DNA from: Parcubacteria group bacterium
GTDB lineage: Bacteria; Patescibacteriota; Minisyncoccia; UBA10092
DNA: 50,045 nucleotides
Direction of reading: 5' to 3'
Assembly (NCBI GenBank): GCA_016188835.1
Contig: JACPHB010000018.1
Location: forward strand, 1 to 50,045
The notes below the pieces were generated by a model that saw only the letters and a program-made list of their open reading frames with translations, made no database searches and had not been told where the DNA came from. The position numbers and the translations under genes were made by a program. Positions 48,270 to 50,045 of the stretch are shown one piece after another; position 1 is the stretch's first letter, and each line of letters opens with the position of its first letter.

Positions 48270-48824
48270 ATGAATCAAGATAGGGTAGCAATATTTATAG
48301 ACAATAGTAACATTTTTCATAACCTATATGATTTAAGAAAAATTGATCTGAATTGGGTTTGTCTTTATGATCCCATTTGGTTGGCTCAAAGATTAGCAGG
48401 CAATAGAAAAATTGTCTACATAGGATTTTACTGTACTCGCCCGCCATCGTATTTGCTTGATGATGGCGGGTACAGTGAAGAACGTCATAAAAAAACCATG
48501 CAATATTATAGTGCAATTGAAAAATTGTCTGGCGTGTCGATTAAATTCGGATACTTGAAGGGCCCAAAAGGTGATCTCCAAGAGAAAAATCTAGACACTC
48601 AAATTGCTACAGATTTAATATCTATGGCAGCTCTAAATCATTACGATGTCGCCATTATTGTATCAAATGATGGTGATTACGTTAGCGCAGCGGAAAACGC
48701 AAGAACAAATTTTAAAAAGAGAATTGAATCAGGATTTTTTAAAGGGAATAGCTCTATGAATTTAAGAAAAGTGTGCGATCTTAGTAGAAGATTAAGACGG
48801 AGTTATTTTAAAAAACTTACATAA
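48270..48824 (+). CDS. NYN-domain (LabA/DUF88-like) protein
   Basis: The 184-residue product has the NYN core: VAIFIDNSNIFHNLYDLR (first Asp and Asn), EKNLDTQIATDLISMAALN and VAIIVSNDGDYVSAAENART, giving the acidic metal site of PIN-like RNases. In YCTRPPSYLLDDGGYSEERH a hairpin-forming DNA segment (48432-48475: CCCGCCATC/GATGGCGGG) adds or replaces a loop in frame. It is related to the partial gene at 1-353. No ribosome site is obvious. Confidence 0.85.
   Translation: MNQDRVAIFIDNSNIFHNLYDLRKIDLNWVCLYDPIWLAQRLAGNRKIVYIGFYCTRPPSYLLDDGGYSEERHKKTMQYYSAIEKLSGVSIKFGYLKGPKGDLQEKNLDTQIATDLISMAALNHYDVAIIVSNDGDYVSAAENARTNFKKRIESGFFKGNSSMNLRKVCDLSRRLRRSYFKKLT
48432..48475. repeat. palindrome inside the NYN gene
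   Basis: CTGTA...CCCGCCATC and GATGGCGGG...TACAG are complementary, with a loop of about ten bases. In frame in the loop after the second strand of the NYN fold. Confidence 0.65.
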
Positions 48825-48832
48825 TTAAAAAC

Positions 48833-48866
48833 AAAAATCCCGTTGCCAAAACGGGATTTTTGTTGT
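48833..48866 (+). terminator. terminator after the NYN gene
   Basis: CAAAAATCCCGTT-GCC-AAAACGGGATTTTTG, with T run. Confidence 0.9.
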
Positions 48867-48883
48867 AAATTAATAGGCATCCT

Positions 48884-48955
48884 GCGCGCGTAGCTCAACG
48901 GCAGAGCTGTCGTCTTATACACGACCGGTTCTAGGTTCGAATCCTAGCGCGCGCA
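48884..48955 (+). tRNA. tRNA-Ile (anticodon TAT)
   Basis: A 72-base cloverleaf with acceptor GCGCGCG/CGCGCGC, D-arm AGCTCAACGGCAGAGCT, anticodon stem GTCGT/ACGAC with loop CTTATAC giving TAT, and T-loop GTTCGAATC. It would read AUA directly. Most bacteria instead use a CAT-anticodon tRNA modified by TilS. Confidence 0.92.
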
Positions 48956-49012
48956 TATTTATTAAATTATTATATAAAAATAACAAACTATTGCGTTTTT
49001 TTAGTTATGTGA

Positions 49013-49108
49013 TAGTATGGTGTTTGCCGACGCGATGAGGATGCTCATCGGAAAGCCGGCGTTTAATATGGCCGATAGGCCGCGTTCCTTGATAAAGGGA
49101 GAGAAAAA
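49013..49108 (+). promoter_or_regulatory. promoter end and structured leader of the 157-residue gene
   Basis: TTGCGT (48991-48996) and TAGTAT (49013-49018) are 16 bases apart. The leader up to 49108 includes CGATGAG-GATG-CTCATCG, a perfect small hairpin, and GC-richer sequence. Confidence 0.4.
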
Positions 49109-49582
49109 GTGGAAAAAGCGCCTGAATTTAGCATGGAAGATGTTCAAGCTATTCTTAAGACATCTGAACGACTTAATAAGCACAAAGACGAGATTAAAAG
49201 ATTTCTCAAAATTATCGAAGGATTTCTTGAAGAGAGCGGCGAATTAAATCATTTTTTGGTTAATGGCGGGTTAGGATCAGGATCTGAGATTATTAAAGTT
49301 AATTTTAATATAAAACCGCTTGAGGGTTATTCCTGTAGTCTCTGGTCCAATTATTCAATTTACATGCTATCTGAACGAAGTATATTGTTTACGTTGTGTT
49401 TTATGGGGATTAGACAAAACAGAATAGAAATTTCTGCGGGTAATGTTAATGGGCTTTCAAGACATTTGGTGCCGATTTTTTATCTTATGCTACCAGAAAT
49501 TCTTGAGGCACTGGTAAATTTGTTCCCTAAACTCAGGGAAAACATACAAGAACTTATTCGAATTTCTGATATGACACAATAA
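49109..49582 (+). CDS. hypothetical protein (157 residues)
   Basis: Not recognised. GTG start at 49109 with GGGAGAG about 5 bases upstream; an in-frame ATG at 49133 is an alternative. The N-terminal third is helical and charged (VQAILKTSERLNKHKDEIKR, FLKIIEGFLEESGELNHFLV), the middle is beta-rich (IIKVNFNIKPLEGYSCSLWS) and the C-terminus is helical again. No membrane span or signal. Confidence 0.6.
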   Translation: MEKAPEFSMEDVQAILKTSERLNKHKDEIKRFLKIIEGFLEESGELNHFLVNGGLGSGSEIIKVNFNIKPLEGYSCSLWSNYSIYMLSERSILFTLCFMGIRQNRIEISAGNVNGLSRHLVPIFYLMLPEILEALVNLFPKLRENIQELIRISDMTQ

Positions 49583-49714
49583 CTAGTTATAAAACTATAA
49601 TCATTTTTCAATTCTTCGCTTCGCGCGAAGAATTTTTATTTTATGCATATAAATCGATTTTACAAAATTTTACTATTTCAAATTACATAAAAACGTGATA
49701 TAAAAAATCTATTC

Positions 49715-49774
49715 GGGCGTTTAGCTCAGCCCCGACGTAAAGTCGGGGAGCCGACTGTAACGTCGGCTTGGTAG
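49715..49774 (+). pseudogene. tRNA 5' remnant with two hairpins in its D-loop
   Basis: GGGCGTTTAGCTCAG (49715-49729) is the 5' strand of a tRNA acceptor and D-arm, and TTGGTAG (49768-49774) would continue it. Between them sit two hairpins, CCCCGAC/GTCGGGG (49730-49748) and GCCGAC/GTCGGC (49750-49767). The rest of the tRNA is missing; the intact tRNA-Val follows 3 bases later. Confidence 0.7.
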
Positions 49775-49777
49775 AAA

Positions 49778-49852
49778 GGGCGCATAGCTCAGCCCGGTTA
49801 GAGCGTCTCATTGACATTGAGAAGGTCTCTGGTTCAAATCCAGATGCGCCCA
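49778..49852 (+). tRNA. tRNA-Val (anticodon GAC)
   Basis: A 75-base cloverleaf with acceptor GGGCGCA/TGCGCCC, anticodon loop TTGACAT giving GAC, and T-loop GTTCAAATC. It complements the TAC isoacceptor at 3726. Confidence 0.96.
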
Positions 49853-49860
49853 CAAATTTT

Positions 49861-50045
49861 ATGAATAATTTAATTAAAACCCTGCCTGCCGGCAGGCAGG
49901 TTGAGCCGGATTTTAATATTCCGCTTAATGTTGTTTATGAAGATGAAGATATTATTGTTTTAAACAAACAAGCGGGGATTTCGGTTCATCCGTCTGTAAA
50001 CGAACCGAGCGGAACTATTGCTAATGCTCTAATTGCAAAATATCC
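49861..50045 (+). CDS. RluD-type pseudouridine synthase, 5' part
   Basis: The frame is open from ATG 49861 to the window end (61 residues): MNNLIKTLPAGRQVEPDFNI, then PLNVVYEDEDIIVLNKQAGI and SVHPS. VVYEDEDIIVLNKQAGI-VHP is the typical start of the RluA/RluD catalytic domain; the catalytic Asp lies beyond the window. LPAGRQV is encoded by a perfect palindrome CCTGCCTGCCGGCAGGCAGG (49883-49902), an element inserted in frame in the linker before the catalytic domain. Confidence 0.85.
   Translation, partial: MNNLIKTLPAGRQVEPDFNIPLNVVYEDEDIIVLNKQAGISVHPSVNEPSGTIANALIAKY
49883..49902. repeat. 20-base perfect palindrome inside the RluD-type gene
   Basis: CCTGCCTGCCGGCAGGCAGG. A related CCTGTCGCTACGGCAGGCAGG-like copy follows the GC-rich gene at about 44501-44521. 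In frame it reads LPAGRQV. Confidence 0.8.

Overview
The window looks like a chromosomal contig from a Patescibacteria/CPR bacterium, most likely of the Parcubacteria kind. This is inferred from the AT-rich background, the many short lone genes, dispersed tRNA genes that mostly lack an encoded CCA (with a cca gene present), the small EF-Tu domain-2-like protein, the LamG protein with Cys repeats, and a PaaX/Cas2-like protein. Genes use TGA as stop, so the code is standard. No rRNA, CRISPR array, prophage or transposase was seen.

Layout. 0-5.1 kb: partial NYN nuclease, rpsO, a XerC/D recombinase, three unknown genes, tRNA-Val and a class-III aminotransferase. 5.2-13.3 kb: a GC-rich orphan gene, a TrmB regulator with a putative zinc protease, yraN, a CDP-alcohol phosphatidyltransferase between two perfect parS sites, a frameshifted HIT gene, a YafQ/DinJ-type toxin-antitoxin pair, and an ECF sigma factor overlapping a membrane protein. 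13.3-23.2 kb: gdh, HU, RNase Y, a small operon, a proteasome-like Ntn hydrolase with an operator-rich promoter, a GIY-YIG protein, folD, a YunG-deaminase fusion and a second phosphatidyltransferase. 23.4-26.8 kb: an island ending at tRNA-Ala with an adenine methyltransferase. 26.9-35 kb: MazG, HtrA, the LamG giant, peroxiredoxin and cca. 35-44.5 kb: GC-rich orphans, PaaX/Cas2-like, gyrA, an MBL protein, ribosomal protein S1 and Nudix. 44.8-50 kb: a beta-CASP MBL protein, ftsH, a second NYN protein, tRNAs and a partial RluD-type gene.

The main discovery signal is a set of short palindromic elements. They lie between genes but also in frame inside folD (three), yraN, the MBL gene, rpsA, a peroxiredoxin, the recombinase, an NYN gene and rluD, and inside a tRNA remnant. 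Their reading frames stay open, as with Rickettsia palindromic elements, but several families are involved and several copies resemble transcription terminators.

The second signal is a set of isolated GC-rich genes (5.4, 32.1, 35.1 and 43.5 kb) in the AT-rich background. Three of the four have the identical consensus promoter TTGACA-17-TATAAT, a strong Shine-Dalgarno and a strong terminator. Other points are several apparently leaderless transcripts, tRNA-Ile with anticodon UAU, and large AT-rich inverted repeats enclosing GC-rich loops.
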